From an uncultured Oxalobacteraceae bacterium (lineage in GTDB: Bacteria > Pseudomonadota > Gammaproteobacteria > Burkholderiales > Burkholderiaceae), in NCBI GenBank assembly GCA_946479705.1, contig CAMLHI010000030.1, forward strand, positions 1 to 14,579: a DNA stretch of 14,579 nt, given 5' to 3'. Both the position numbers and the translations under genes were made by a program. This document shows, piece by piece, positions 1 to 7,376 of this stretch. Position 1 is the stretch's first letter, and every line of letters starts with the position of its first letter. Under the pieces are notes generated by a model that worked only from the letters and a program-made list of their open reading frames with translations, ran no database searches and was not told where the DNA came from.

Positions 1-350
1 AGGACCACGGCGAGGGCGGCACCATCGTCGGCGCCAAGTTGAAGGGCAAGGTCGTAATTATCGACGACGTGATTTCGGCCGGCACCTCGGTGCGCGAATC
101 GGTCGAGATGATCCGCGCCGCCGGCGCCGAACCGTGCGCGGTGCTCATCGCGCTGGACCGCATGGAGCGTTCGGGCAAGGACGGCGAACTGTCGGCCAGT
201 TCGGCGGTGCAGGAAGTGAGCCGCGAATTCGGCATTCCGGTGGTCTCGATCGGCAATCTGGACGATCTGTTCAGCTATATCCAGGCCGAGCCGGAACTGG
301 CGCAGTACAACGATGCGGTATCGGCCTACCGCGCCCGCTACGGCATCTGA
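1..350 (+). CDS. pyrE: Orotate phosphoribosyltransferase, 3' part (5' end outside window)
   Basis: PyrE joins orotate to PRPP to give orotidine 5'-monophosphate in pyrimidine synthesis, in the cytoplasm. The reading frame is open from base 3 to the TGA at 348-350, giving about 115 residues. The family is usually a little over 210 residues, so roughly the C-terminal half is present. The visible sequence opens with [11 protein letters not shown], the flexible catalytic loop. [17 protein letters not shown] follows, which is the PRPP-binding signature with its paired aspartates. The end, AYRARYGI, resembles known PyrE C-termini. The TTG at 39 is an internal codon, not a start, because the homologous sequence continues upstream. 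The TGA directly abuts the stop codon of the convergent racemase gene, so there is no intergenic terminator. Identification rests on the loop plus PRPP motif and is firm. Confidence 0.95.
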   Translation, partial: DHGEGGTIVGAKLKGKVVIIDDVISAGTSVRESVEMIRAAGAEPCAVLIALDRMERSGKDGELSASSAVQEVSREFGIPVVSIGNLDDLFSYIQAEPELAQYNDAVSAYRARYGI

Positions 351-1799
351 TCAGCCCATCCTGGCCGCCAGCGACAGCGCCACGCAGCGGCGCGCCAGGA
401 TGTCGGTAGGATCGAGCAGTGCCACCGAGCGCCCGCCGATGGCATAGGCCGGGTCCTGCGGCAGCAGGAGCGGCAGCTCGGTGCAGCCGAGGATCACGAC
501 GCTCGCGCCGCGCGCGGCCAGGTGCGCCAGCGCGCGCAGCAGGGCGGCCTTGCAGTCGCCGTCCGTAAAGCCGGCTTTCACGCCGCGCTCACCGTAAATC
601 GCCTCCATCACGTCCTGCTGGTGGGCCGCATCCGGTACGATCAGTTCGAACCGGCTGCCGCCCGCCGCGTCATGATAGACGCCGCTGCCGACCGTGCCGG
701 TCGTTGCCAGCAGGCCGACCGTCGCATGCCCCGCCCAATGCCGCTCGATGTGGGCGACCGTTTCGGACAGCATGTTGACGATCGGCGTGCGCAGCAGCCC
801 CTGGATACGTTCCACATACGCGTGCGCCGTATTGCAGGGCATGGCGATCAGCGCCGCGCCGTTTTCCTCCAGCCGCTTGCAGGCCGAGTACAGCGCCAAG
901 GTCGGGTCGTCGCCGGTGCCCATCAAATTGGCGGTGCGGTCCGGGATCTGCGGATTGTGCTCGACGATCAGGCGCACGTGGTCCTGGTCGCGGCTGGCCT
1001 GGGTATTGCGGATGATCTTCTGCATGAAGTCCACCGTGGCGGCCGGCCCGATCCCGCCCACGATGCCCAGCTTGAACGCCGGCGCGCGGCTCTGGGCCTG
1101 CTGGGCCAGCGCGTGATCCACATAGACCTGATGGCTGTCGAGCACCGGAAAGCCGCGGCTGCGCAGCTGCCCGGCCAGCGCCGCGATCTCGCCCGCGCCC
1201 GGGATGATCAGGTCCGCTCCCTGCGCCAGCAGGTCGGCGCACGCGGCCTGCAGGCGTTCGAGCTGCTCCTCGCCGGCCTGGCCCTCCATCAGTCCATCGG
1301 GTCCGTACATGGCGCGCATCACGCAGTCGCGCTGGATGGCAGGCCGCGGATAGAGCAGGTCGCCGGCCGGGAAGTAGTGTTCGAACAGGCCCTGTTCCTG
1401 CACATAGCTGGCGCACAGCACGCCCAGCCTGCGCGGGCGGCCGGCGCCCAGATGCGCGGCCAGCGCCGCCATCATGTCGTACACCGTCACCCCCAGCTCG
1501 GCCTGCAGCTCGGGCAGGAAGGTGTGGCTGACGAAGCAGGGCAGCAGCACGCCGTCGGCATGGCCGGTTTCGAAATGGCGGATGCGGTCGTACAGGTACA
1601 GCTTGCGCCGGCCGACGTCGCGTGCGCGCTCGCAGGGCTGGCTGTCGAGCGTGAGCGTGTAGCATTCCTCGGCGGCGCCATCGCGCGCGGCGATGGCATC
1701 GGCCAGCTTGCGGTGCAGGTCCTGGCTTGCCAGCGTGCCAAAACCGCCGATAATGCCGAGGTGGCGCACATGCGGCGCGCGCGAAGTTGTCGCTGTCAT
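351..1799 (-). CDS. Two-domain aspartate/glutamate racemase family protein
   Basis: The 482-residue product contains two tandem copies of the PLP-independent Asp/Glu racemase fold. Domain 1 (about 12-235) starts HLGIIGGFG, and domain 2 (about 243-482) starts KLGIVGGIGPAATVDF. Family enzymes use two cysteines to move the alpha proton from opposite faces. Domain 2 has both, C322 in MPCNTAH and C439 in ILGCTELP. Domain 1 has C88 in LLPCFVSH, but the second position reads IIPGAGEI, with A202 where Cys is expected. Typical family members are single-domain, about 230-250 residues. The ATG at 1799 is preferred because similarity begins just after it. An upstream in-frame start at 1916 would add 39 unrelated residues and lie across the regulatory region. 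The Shine-Dalgarno sequence is weak. The gene is divergent from lysR and close to aspA, so aspartate is the likely substrate, but glutamate or another amino acid is possible. Confidence 0.85.
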   Translation of the reverse strand: MTATTSRAPHVRHLGIIGGFGTLASQDLHRKLADAIAARDGAAEECYTLTLDSQPCERARDVGRRKLYLYDRIRHFETGHADGVLLPCFVSHTFLPELQAELGVTVYDMMAALAAHLGAGRPRRLGVLCASYVQEQGLFEHYFPAGDLLYPRPAIQRDCVMRAMYGPDGLMEGQAGEEQLERLQAACADLLAQGADLIIPGAGEIAALAGQLRSRGFPVLDSHQVYVDHALAQQAQSRAPAFKLGIVGGIGPAATVDFMQKIIRNTQASRDQDHVRLIVEHNPQIPDRTANLMGTGDDPTLALYSACKRLEENGAALIAMPCNTAHAYVERIQGLLRTPIVNMLSETVAHIERHWAGHATVGLLATTGTVGSGVYHDAAGGSRFELIVPDAAHQQDVMEAIYGERGVKAGFTDGDCKAALLRALAHLAARGASVVILGCTELPLLLPQDPAYAIGGRSVALLDPTDILARRCVALSLAARMG

Positions 1800-1859
1800 G
1801 GAGTCGGTCGTACAGGTGGTGGCTGACGGTATAACGATACACTTGGCAGCGCGGCAGCT

Positions 1860-1901
1860 TATGCCGATTTGTACTGGCCTCATGCAATTTCGGCATAGGC
1901 C
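1860..1901. promoter_or_regulatory. Candidate LysR operator between racemase and lysR
   Basis: TATGCCGA at 1860-1867 is inverted as TCGGCATA at 1890-1897, a perfect 8-bp inverted repeat with a 22-bp spacer. Nested in it are GCCTCAT (1877-1883) and TAGGCC (1896-1901), words that recur upstream of aspA. A -10-like TAAAAT lies at 1919-1924, 17 bp after TAGGCC, and would serve lysR. A regulator bound here would cover the lysR -35 region and the racemase upstream region. That fits autoregulation plus divergent control, as is usual for LysR genes. No convincing racemase promoter hexamers were found. Binding is inferred. Confidence 0.45.
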
Positions 1902-1957
1902 GGCACGGGCAAGCATCCTAAAATGACTGGCGGAATCGCTCCGTGCTTGGAGGAAAA

Positions 1958-2881
1958 ATGGACATCAAATGGCTGGACGATTTTCTCAGCCTGGCGCAGA
2001 CGCGCAACTTCTCGCGCTCGGCCGAGGAACGCTGCGTGACGCAGTCGGCGCTGAGCCGGCGCATTCAGGCGCTGGAAGCCTGGGTCGGCGCCGACCTGGT
2101 CGACCGCAGCACCTATCCGCTGGTGCTCACGCCAGCGGGCAAGATGTTCAGCAGCGCGGCCAGCGAGGCGATGCGCCTGCTGAACGACGCGCGCGCCGTG
2201 CTGCGCACCCAGGACACCGACGACCAGGTGCTGCGCGTGGCCGCCGGCCACACGCTGGCGCTGAATTTCTTTCCGGGATGGCTCAATGGCGTGCAGGCGC
2301 GTCACGGTGCCTTGCGTGCCCGCATCCTGCCGTCGAATGTGCACGACGCGGTGCTGGCGCTGGTCGAAGGCAATTGCGACCTCCTGCTGTGCTACCACCA
2401 CGCCGGCCTTCCCATCGAGCTCGATGCCAGCCGCTACGAATACCTGCATCTGGGCGACGAGGTGGTGATGCCGGTGTGCGTGCCCAACCGCGCCGGTTCG
2501 CCCGCATTCAGCCTGCCGGGAAGCAAAGCCCATCCGCTGCCGCACCTGGCCTACATGCCGGCGTCCTACTTCGGCCGGGTGGTGCAGCGCATCCTCGCGC
2601 GCATCGACCAGCCGGCGTCGCTGCAGAACTGCTACGAGACCGACCTGGCCGAACTGCTCAAGACGATGACGCTGTCAGGGCAGGGCATGGCCTGGCTGCC
2701 GGAAAGCGCCATCGCGCGCGAGCTGGCCGAGGGCCGCCTGGTGCGCGCCGGCGGCGTGCAGTGGAGCATGAAGCTGGAGATTCGCCTGTTCCGCGCCATC
2801 GACCGCCGCAAGCCCGTGGTGGACACGCTGTGGGCCGGTTTGCGCGCCCCGCATCAATCTATGCCTCATCGGAATAGTTAG
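1958..2881 (+). CDS. LysR-type transcriptional regulator
   Basis: This 307-residue protein is of standard LysR length. The N-terminal winged helix-turn-helix covers about residues 1-60: MDIKWLDDFLSLAQTRNFSR, then AEERCVTQSALSRRIQALE, then LTPAG. The co-inducer domain follows, from about 85 to the C-terminus. The start is the ATG at 1958, with a strong Shine-Dalgarno sequence (GGAGG at 1949-1953). The in-frame GTG at 1943 lies upstream of that site and is rejected. From memory the protein resembles the HypT/YjiE branch of LysR proteins in the DFLxLxxxRNFS start and in the LAELLKTMTLSGQGMAWLPE stretch. That branch includes a hypochlorite-responsive regulator, but position between racemase and aspA suggests control of aspartate catabolism. 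The last codons contain half of the candidate aspA operator. The effector cannot be deduced. Confidence 0.9.
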   Translation: MDIKWLDDFLSLAQTRNFSRSAEERCVTQSALSRRIQALEAWVGADLVDRSTYPLVLTPAGKMFSSAASEAMRLLNDARAVLRTQDTDDQVLRVAAGHTLALNFFPGWLNGVQARHGALRARILPSNVHDAVLALVEGNCDLLLCYHHAGLPIELDASRYEYLHLGDEVVMPVCVPNRAGSPAFSLPGSKAHPLPHLAYMPASYFGRVVQRILARIDQPASLQNCYETDLAELLKTMTLSGQGMAWLPESAIARELAEGRLVRAGGVQWSMKLEIRLFRAIDRRKPVVDTLWAGLRAPHQSMPHRNS

Positions 2882-2902
2882 GCCATGCGCCGTCCCTAGA
2901 AT
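2863..2902 (+). promoter_or_regulatory. Candidate aspA promoter and LysR site
   Basis: GCCTCAT (2863-2869) and TAGGCC (2879-2884) repeat the two words seen upstream of lysR, here 9 bp apart rather than 12. A -10-like TAGAAT lies at 2897-2902 in the context CCCTAGAATGA, close to TCCTAAAATGA upstream of lysR. GCCT and AGGC form a short inverted repeat. The site begins inside the last codons of lysR. No good -35 hexamer is visible, consistent with an activator-dependent promoter. The function is inferred from sequence repetition alone. Confidence 0.4.
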
Positions 2903-2943
2903 GAATTCGTCAACTACCGACGCCCATTCGAAAGGACCGCATC

Positions 2944-4362
2944 ATGTCAGACACCACGTACAGGACCGAGCACGATCTGCTCGGCGAGCGCGCCATCCCG
3001 CAGCAGGCCTACTACGGCATCCACACGCTGCGCGCCGTTGAAAACTTCCCCATCAGCGGCGTGCCCATCGCGCACAGCCGGGAGCTGATCGTGGCGCTGG
3101 CCACGGTCAAGCAGGCCGCCGCGATGGTCAACCGCGAGCTGGGGCTGCTCGACGGCGAGCTGGCCGAGGCCATCGTGCAAGCCTGCGCGCGCATTCGCAC
3201 CGGCCACCTGCACGAGCACTTCGTGGTCGACATGATCCAGGGCGGCGCCGGCACCTCCACGAATATGAACGCCAACGAGGTGATCGCCAACCTGGCGCTG
3301 GAGATCCTGGGCCAGCCGCGCGGCGCCTACCACGTGCTGCATCCGAACGAGCACGTCAACCTGGGCCAGAGCACCAACGACGTCTATCCGACCGCGCTGC
3401 GCCTGGCCGCCTACGCCGGCGCGCAACAGCTGATCGCGGCCATGGAGGTGCTGCGCCAGGCATTCGGCGCCAAGGCGGTGGAATTCGCCGATGTGCTCAA
3501 GATGGGCCGCACCCAATTGCAGGATGCCGTGCCGATGACGCTCGGCCAGGAATTCGCCACCTATGCCGTGATGCTGGGCGAAGACCAGGAGCGCCTGCGC
3601 GAAGCGGCGTTGCTGATGTGCGAAGTGAGCATGGGCGCGACCGCCATCGGCACCGGCATCAACACCCATCCGGACTACGCGCGCATGGTGTGCACGGCGC
3701 TGTCGGCGCTGAGCGGCATTCCCCTGTCGACCGCCCCTAACCTGATCGAAGCGACCCAGGACGTGGGCGCTTTCGTGCAGCTGTCCGGCGTGCTCAAGCG
3801 GGTCGCGCTCAAGCTGTCCAAGGTGTGCAACGACTTGCGCCTGCTCTCGAGCGGGCCGCGCGCCGGCTTCGGCGAAATCAACCTGCCGCCGATGCAGGCC
3901 GGTTCCAGCATCATGCCCGGCAAGGTCAATCCCGTGATACCGGAAGTGGTGAACCAGATCGCCTTCGAAGTGCTGGGCAACGACGTCACCATCAGCTTCG
4001 CGGCCGAAGGCGGGCAGCTGCAATTGAACGCGTTCGAACCCATCATCGCCCACTCGCTGTTCAAGAGTACCGCGCACCTGAGCGCCGGCTGCATCGTGCT
4101 GGCCGAGCGCTGCGTGAACGGCATCACCGCCAACCGCGCCCACCTGCAGGCGCTGGTGGATGGCTCGATCGGCATCGTCACCGCCCTCAACCCCTACATC
4201 GGCTACGAAGCGGCGACGCGGCTGGCGCAGGATGCGCTGGTCACGGGGCGCAGCGTGCGCGAGCTGGTGCTGGAACAGGGCCTGCTCAGCGAAGCGGCGC
4301 TCGACCAGATACTCCATCCGGCCAGCCTCACCGCCCCGCGCCGCGCCAGCCTGGCCGCCTGA
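2944..4362 (+). CDS. aspA: Aspartate ammonia-lyase (aspartase)
   Basis: Aspartase converts L-aspartate to fumarate and ammonium as a cytoplasmic homotetramer. The 472-residue length is normal for the aspartase/class II fumarase superfamily. Conserved blocks are GGAGTSTNMN (100-109), NLGQSTNDVYPTA (from 139), MGRTQLQDAVPMT (from 187) and the signature GSSIMPGKVNP (320-330), whose serine loop supplies the catalytic base. Q191 in GRTQLQDA argues for aspartase, since class II fumarases have His there (GRTHLQDA). The start ATG at 2944 has an upstream AAAGGA element. The gene follows lysR in the same direction after 62 nt, with its own promoter-like site, so it may be read alone or from lysR. Coupled to the racemase it would let D-aspartate enter the TCA cycle; that link is inferred. 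Confidence 0.93.
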   Translation: MSDTTYRTEHDLLGERAIPQQAYYGIHTLRAVENFPISGVPIAHSRELIVALATVKQAAAMVNRELGLLDGELAEAIVQACARIRTGHLHEHFVVDMIQGGAGTSTNMNANEVIANLALEILGQPRGAYHVLHPNEHVNLGQSTNDVYPTALRLAAYAGAQQLIAAMEVLRQAFGAKAVEFADVLKMGRTQLQDAVPMTLGQEFATYAVMLGEDQERLREAALLMCEVSMGATAIGTGINTHPDYARMVCTALSALSGIPLSTAPNLIEATQDVGAFVQLSGVLKRVALKLSKVCNDLRLLSSGPRAGFGEINLPPMQAGSSIMPGKVNPVIPEVVNQIAFEVLGNDVTISFAAEGGQLQLNAFEPIIAHSLFKSTAHLSAGCIVLAERCVNGITANRAHLQALVDGSIGIVTALNPYIGYEAATRLAQDALVTGRSVRELVLEQGLLSEAALDQILHPASLTAPRRASLAA

Positions 4363-4367
4363 TTCAA

Positions 4368-4397
4368 GCGCCGCGCCACCCTCGTGCTGGGCGGCGC
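4368..4397. terminator. GC-rich hairpin after aspA, weak terminator candidate
   Basis: GCGCCGC (4368-4374) pairs with GCGGCGC (4391-4397) around a 16-nt loop, starting 6 nt after the aspA stop. No T-tract follows, so this is not a canonical intrinsic terminator. It may slow polymerase or protect the aspA mRNA end. Confidence 0.3.
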
Positions 4398-4414
4398 GAG
4401 GCGGCACAACCGGA

Positions 4415-4443
4415 TGGTATAGCGTAAAATGGTATCGATAACT
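4415..4443 (+). promoter_or_regulatory. Candidate promoter and LacI-family-like operator for the GH2 gene
   Basis: TGGTATCGATAACT (4430-4443) is a near-palindrome around a central CG (4436/4437), with a perfect TATCGATA core. This is the general form of LacI-family operators. An extended -10-like TGGTATAGC lies at 4415-4423, which would place the transcription start at the operator edge, a repression geometry. No clear -35 box is present, and no LacI-family gene lies in the window, so any repressor must be encoded elsewhere. Inferred. Confidence 0.4.
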
Positions 4444-4477
4444 TTTACCTTTCGCATCCATCCTTACTCTCCCGGCC

Positions 4478-7126
4478 ATGAAACTTCACCTCGTTCGACC
4501 GCTCCGTTTCGTGCACGTGCTTGCAGCCATCGTCCTCGGATTGCCCCTCCTTGCCTGTGCAAAGACGGAGCAGCCCAGCGGCGCATCGGCGCTGCCCAAG
4601 GCCGCGGCGAACGCGCACAAAACGCTGCGATCGCGCGACAGCTTCAATGCCGGCTGGCGCTTTTACCTTGGCGACGCGGCCGGGGCGGAACGACCCGAAT
4701 TCGATGACGCGCACTGGCAAGCGGTCGGCCTGCCGCACAGCTTCAGCATTCCCTACTTCCAGGCCTCCTCGGTGTATGTCGGCTATGGCTGGTACCGCAA
4801 GACGCTGACGCTGGACCGGCTCGATCCGCGGCGTCAGGTGTTCCTGGAATTCGAGGGGGCTTTCCAGGATGCCGAAGTGTTCGTCAACGGAAGCGCGCTG
4901 GCGCGCCATCGCGGCGGCTATACCGGCTTCCCCGTGAATATCACCGCCAGCCTGCGCGCGGGTGCCAATACCATCGCCGTCCGCGTCAACAACAACTGGG
5001 ACCCCACGCTGGCGCCGCGCGCCGGCGAGCATCAATTCAGCGGCGGTTTGTACCGCGACGTCTGGCTGGTACAGACCGACGCGGAACATGTGCCCTGGAC
5101 CGGCACTTCTGTGACCACGCCCGAGCTGTCCGCCGAGCGCGGCAAGGTGGCGCTGGAGACGGAGGTGCGCAATGATGGGCCGCGCGAGGCGCTCATCGAG
5201 GTCGCTACCGACATCTACGACGCGCACGGCCGCAAGGTGGCCACCCTTGCGCCGGACCGGGTGCGGGTGGCGCCCGGCGCCACCGTGACGGCGCGCCAGC
5301 TGTCGGGCTGGATCAAGCGCCCCGCGCTGTGGTCACCCGAAACCCCGCGGCTCTACCGCGCGCGGACGCAGCTGCGCAGCGACGGCCGCCTGCGCGACAG
5401 TTTCGACACCGAGTTCGGTTTCCGCTGCTTCGCCTGGACCGCCGACCGCGGCTTCTTCCTCAATGGCCAGCATCGCTACTTCCGCGGGGCGAATGTGCAC
5501 CAGGACCAGGCAGGGTGGGGCGACGCCGTCACCAACAGCGCCATCGAGCGCGACGTCGCCCAGATCAAGGATGCCGGACTCGATTTCATCCGCGGCTCGC
5601 ACTATCCGCACGATCCGCATTTCGCGAGCGCCACCGACCGCCTCGGCGTGCTGTTCCTGTCCGAGGCGCCATTCTGGGGCACGGGCGCGATCAACAGTCC
5701 CTGGGGAGGCTCGGCATATCCGACCGATCCGGCCCACCGCCCCGCCTTCGACGCCAGTATCAAGCAGCAGCTTGGGGAGATGATCCGCATTTTCCGCAAC
5801 CATCCATCGATTGTCGCCTGGAGCATGGGTAACGAGGTGTTTTTCACCCCGCCCGACACGCTGCCGGAAGCGCGCCGCCTGCTCAAGGAGATGGTGGCGT
5901 TGACGCACAAGCTCGATCCATCGCGGCCGGCGGCCGTCAGCGGCGCCCAGCGCGGGGACCTCGACCATTTGGGCGACATCGCCGGCTATAACGGCGACGG
6001 CGCCGTGCTGTTCCCGAATCCCGGGGTGCCCAATTTCGTGGCCGAATATGGCTCGACCATTGCCAATCGGCCGGGCGCCTATGCCCCCGGCTGGGGCGAT
6101 CTGGAGAAAACCCCGGGCGCCAGGGACGACCAGCCCGAGACCTGGCGCCAGCCGTGGCGTTCGGGCGAAGTGATCTGGTCCGGCTTCGACCATGGCACCA
6201 TCGCCGGCCGCGACTTCGGCTCGATGGGGATGATCGACTACGCACGCTTGCCCAAGCGTGCCTGGTATTGGTATCGCCAGGCCTACCGCGGCATCGCCGC
6301 GCCCAGCTGGCCGCAGGCCGGGCGCGCCAGCGCGCTGCGCCTGAGCGCGAGCGCGCCGGCGATCCGCCGTGCCGACGGGACGGACGACGTGCAGCTGGTG
6401 GTCACGGTGGTGGATGCCGACGGCACACCGCTGAGCAACAGCCCACCGGTGCGCCTGGAAATCGAAAGCGGTCCGGGGGAGCTGCCGACCGGCCGCCGCA
6501 TGGATTTTTCGCCGGACTCCGCCATTGCGATTCGCGACGGCCAGGCCGCCATCGCCATGCGCAGCTGGCAGGCTGGCGTGAGCCGTGTGCGCGCCAGCTC
6601 GCCGGGCCTGCGCGATGCCACGCTTGACGTGCGTACGCTCCAAGGCCCGCCGTTCCAGCCAGGTACCACCGCGCTGGCGCCAGAGCGGCCGTATCTTCCG
6701 GAAGCGGCGCTGAAGGACGAACCGGACCAGATATTCGGCGGCGACAATCCGACTGACGCCAGCTCGTCCGCACCGGGCCATGCTTCGCGCCTGGTCAACG
6801 ACGGCAACGCCAGCAGTTTCTGGGCCCCGGCCGCGGACGACCGCTCGCCGTGGGTCGCGATCGACCTGGAACGCATCGTGACGGTGCGCCGTCTCATGGT
6901 GACCTTGGCCGCGCCCGGCCGTTACGCAGTGCAGGCCGATCTGGAGACCGCCGACGGCAAGTGGGCCACACTGGCCCGGCAGACGCTCGGCGACAGCGTG
7001 CAGGAGCGCGTCGAAATCGATACCGAGGCATTGACGGGCCGCCGCCTGCGCGTGCGCGTGTATGCCGCGCCGGGCACTGCCGTGGGAGTGGCGGAAATAC
7101 GGGCCGTCGGCAAGGTGAACAAGTAA
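4478..7126 (+). CDS. Lipoprotein glycoside hydrolase family 2 (beta-galactosidase-like) with discoidin-like C-terminus
   Basis: The 882-residue protein starts with a basic, hydrophobic leader ending in LLAC, a lipobox with C27, so it is probably a lipid-anchored envelope enzyme. It has the GH2 order: jelly-roll sugar-binding domain (about 50-195, FNAGWRFYLGD, GYGWYRKT, VFVNGS), immunoglobulin-like domain (about 200-305) and TIM barrel (about 310-610). The expected catalytic residues are visible: acid/base E453 in SMGNEV and nucleophile E523 in FVAEYGS. A second Ig-like domain (about 617-722) follows. Residues from about 750 to the end resemble an F5/8 type C (discoidin) carbohydrate-binding module (RLVNDGNASSFW, WVAIDLE). 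Beta-galactosidase is the best guess, but beta-glucuronidase or another GH2 specificity is possible. No Shine-Dalgarno sequence precedes the ATG, yet the signal peptide fixes this start. No transporter or other sugar gene is adjacent. Confidence 0.88.
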   Translation: MKLHLVRPLRFVHVLAAIVLGLPLLACAKTEQPSGASALPKAAANAHKTLRSRDSFNAGWRFYLGDAAGAERPEFDDAHWQAVGLPHSFSIPYFQASSVYVGYGWYRKTLTLDRLDPRRQVFLEFEGAFQDAEVFVNGSALARHRGGYTGFPVNITASLRAGANTIAVRVNNNWDPTLAPRAGEHQFSGGLYRDVWLVQTDAEHVPWTGTSVTTPELSAERGKVALETEVRNDGPREALIEVATDIYDAHGRKVATLAPDRVRVAPGATVTARQLSGWIKRPALWSPETPRLYRARTQLRSDGRLRDSFDTEFGFRCFAWTADRGFFLNGQHRYFRGANVHQDQAGWGDAVTNSAIERDVAQIKDAGLDFIRGSHYPHDPHFASATDRLGVLFLSEAPFWGTGAINSPWGGSAYPTDPAHRPAFDASIKQQLGEMIRIFRNHPSIVAWSMGNEVFFTPPDTLPEARRLLKEMVALTHKLDPSRPAAVSGAQRGDLDHLGDIAGYNGDGAVLFPNPGVPNFVAEYGSTIANRPGAYAPGWGDLEKTPGARDDQPETWRQPWRSGEVIWSGFDHGTIAGRDFGSMGMIDYARLPKRAWYWYRQAYRGIAAPSWPQAGRASALRLSASAPAIRRADGTDDVQLVVTVVDADGTPLSNSPPVRLEIESGPGELPTGRRMDFSPDSAIAIRDGQAAIAMRSWQAGVSRVRASSPGLRDATLDVRTLQGPPFQPGTTALAPERPYLPEAALKDEPDQIFGGDNPTDASSSAPGHASRLVNDGNASSFWAPAADDRSPWVAIDLERIVTVRRLMVTLAAPGRYAVQADLETADGKWATLARQTLGDSVQERVEIDTEALTGRRLRVRVYAAPGTAVGVAEIRAVGKVNK

Positions 7127-7251
7127 GCGGCCGCGGGTCCAGGCAGACGATATCGAGGATCGCGCCGCCGTTGGCGCTAGCGCGGCGAGCCCGAACACGC
7201 TCAGTTCAGTTATCGGGGAGACGGACACGGCAATCTCATTGTTGTGACGGG

Positions 7252-7269
7252 TGCCGCAACGATGCGGCA
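7252..7269. other. Short perfect hairpin downstream of the GH2 gene
   Basis: TGCCGCA (7252-7258) and TGCGGCA (7263-7269) form a 7-bp perfect stem with the tetraloop ACGA. It lies about 125 nt after the GH2 stop and 107 nt before the toxin start. There is no T-run, so it could be a weak terminator of GH2 transcription or a protein-binding palindrome. The surrounding 7127-7376 region holds no gene I can support. A 10-bp palindrome, GCGCTAGCGC, also occurs near 7175. Confidence 0.35.
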
Positions 7270-7317
7270 TCTGTCATAAGGGGACAAGCGGCACGCACGA
7301 CTTGACGTGCTCGATCA

Positions 7318-7345
7318 TTGAACCGCGCAATGCATGCAAAAATAT
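7318..7345 (+). promoter_or_regulatory. Candidate toxin-antitoxin promoter with internal palindromes
   Basis: TTGAAC (7318-7323) and AAATAT (7340-7345) are separated by 16 bp, a plausible sigma-70 pair starting transcription about 25 nt before the toxin ATG. The palindrome TGCATGCA (7331-7338) sits in the spacer, and GCAT/ATGC (7332-7335 and 7344-7347) overlap the -10. These are natural operator candidates for autorepression by the XRE antitoxin. Inferred from sequence only. Confidence 0.4.
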
Positions 7346-7376
7346 GCTCTTGACGGAATAGTCATTGGGAGGAATA

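Noticed and set aside
522..1826. 434-codon plus-strand frame opposite the racemase
   Set aside because: Arg/Ala/Gln/His-rich shadow; the racemase domains on the minus strand are clear.
1800..1916. 39-residue N-terminal extension of the racemase
   Set aside because: Cys-rich, unlike the family, and it crosses the inverted repeat and intergenic control region; the ATG at 1799 immediately precedes the conserved fold.
2947..4479. 510-codon minus-strand frame opposite aspA
   Set aside because: Antisense shadow with no motif; AspA on the other strand is complete.
7127..7251. Hydrophobic reading on the minus strand (PITELSVFGLAALAP) resembling a sorting or membrane tail
   Set aside because: Too short, with no PEP motif in the right place and no upstream gene body; it may be chance or an unrecognisable remnant.
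5333..7270. 645-codon open frame on the minus strand opposite the GH2 gene
   Set aside because: It is a shadow frame of GC-rich coding DNA: rich in Arg, Ala, Gly and His, with no recognisable domain, while the plus strand has an intact GH2 with catalytic motifs.
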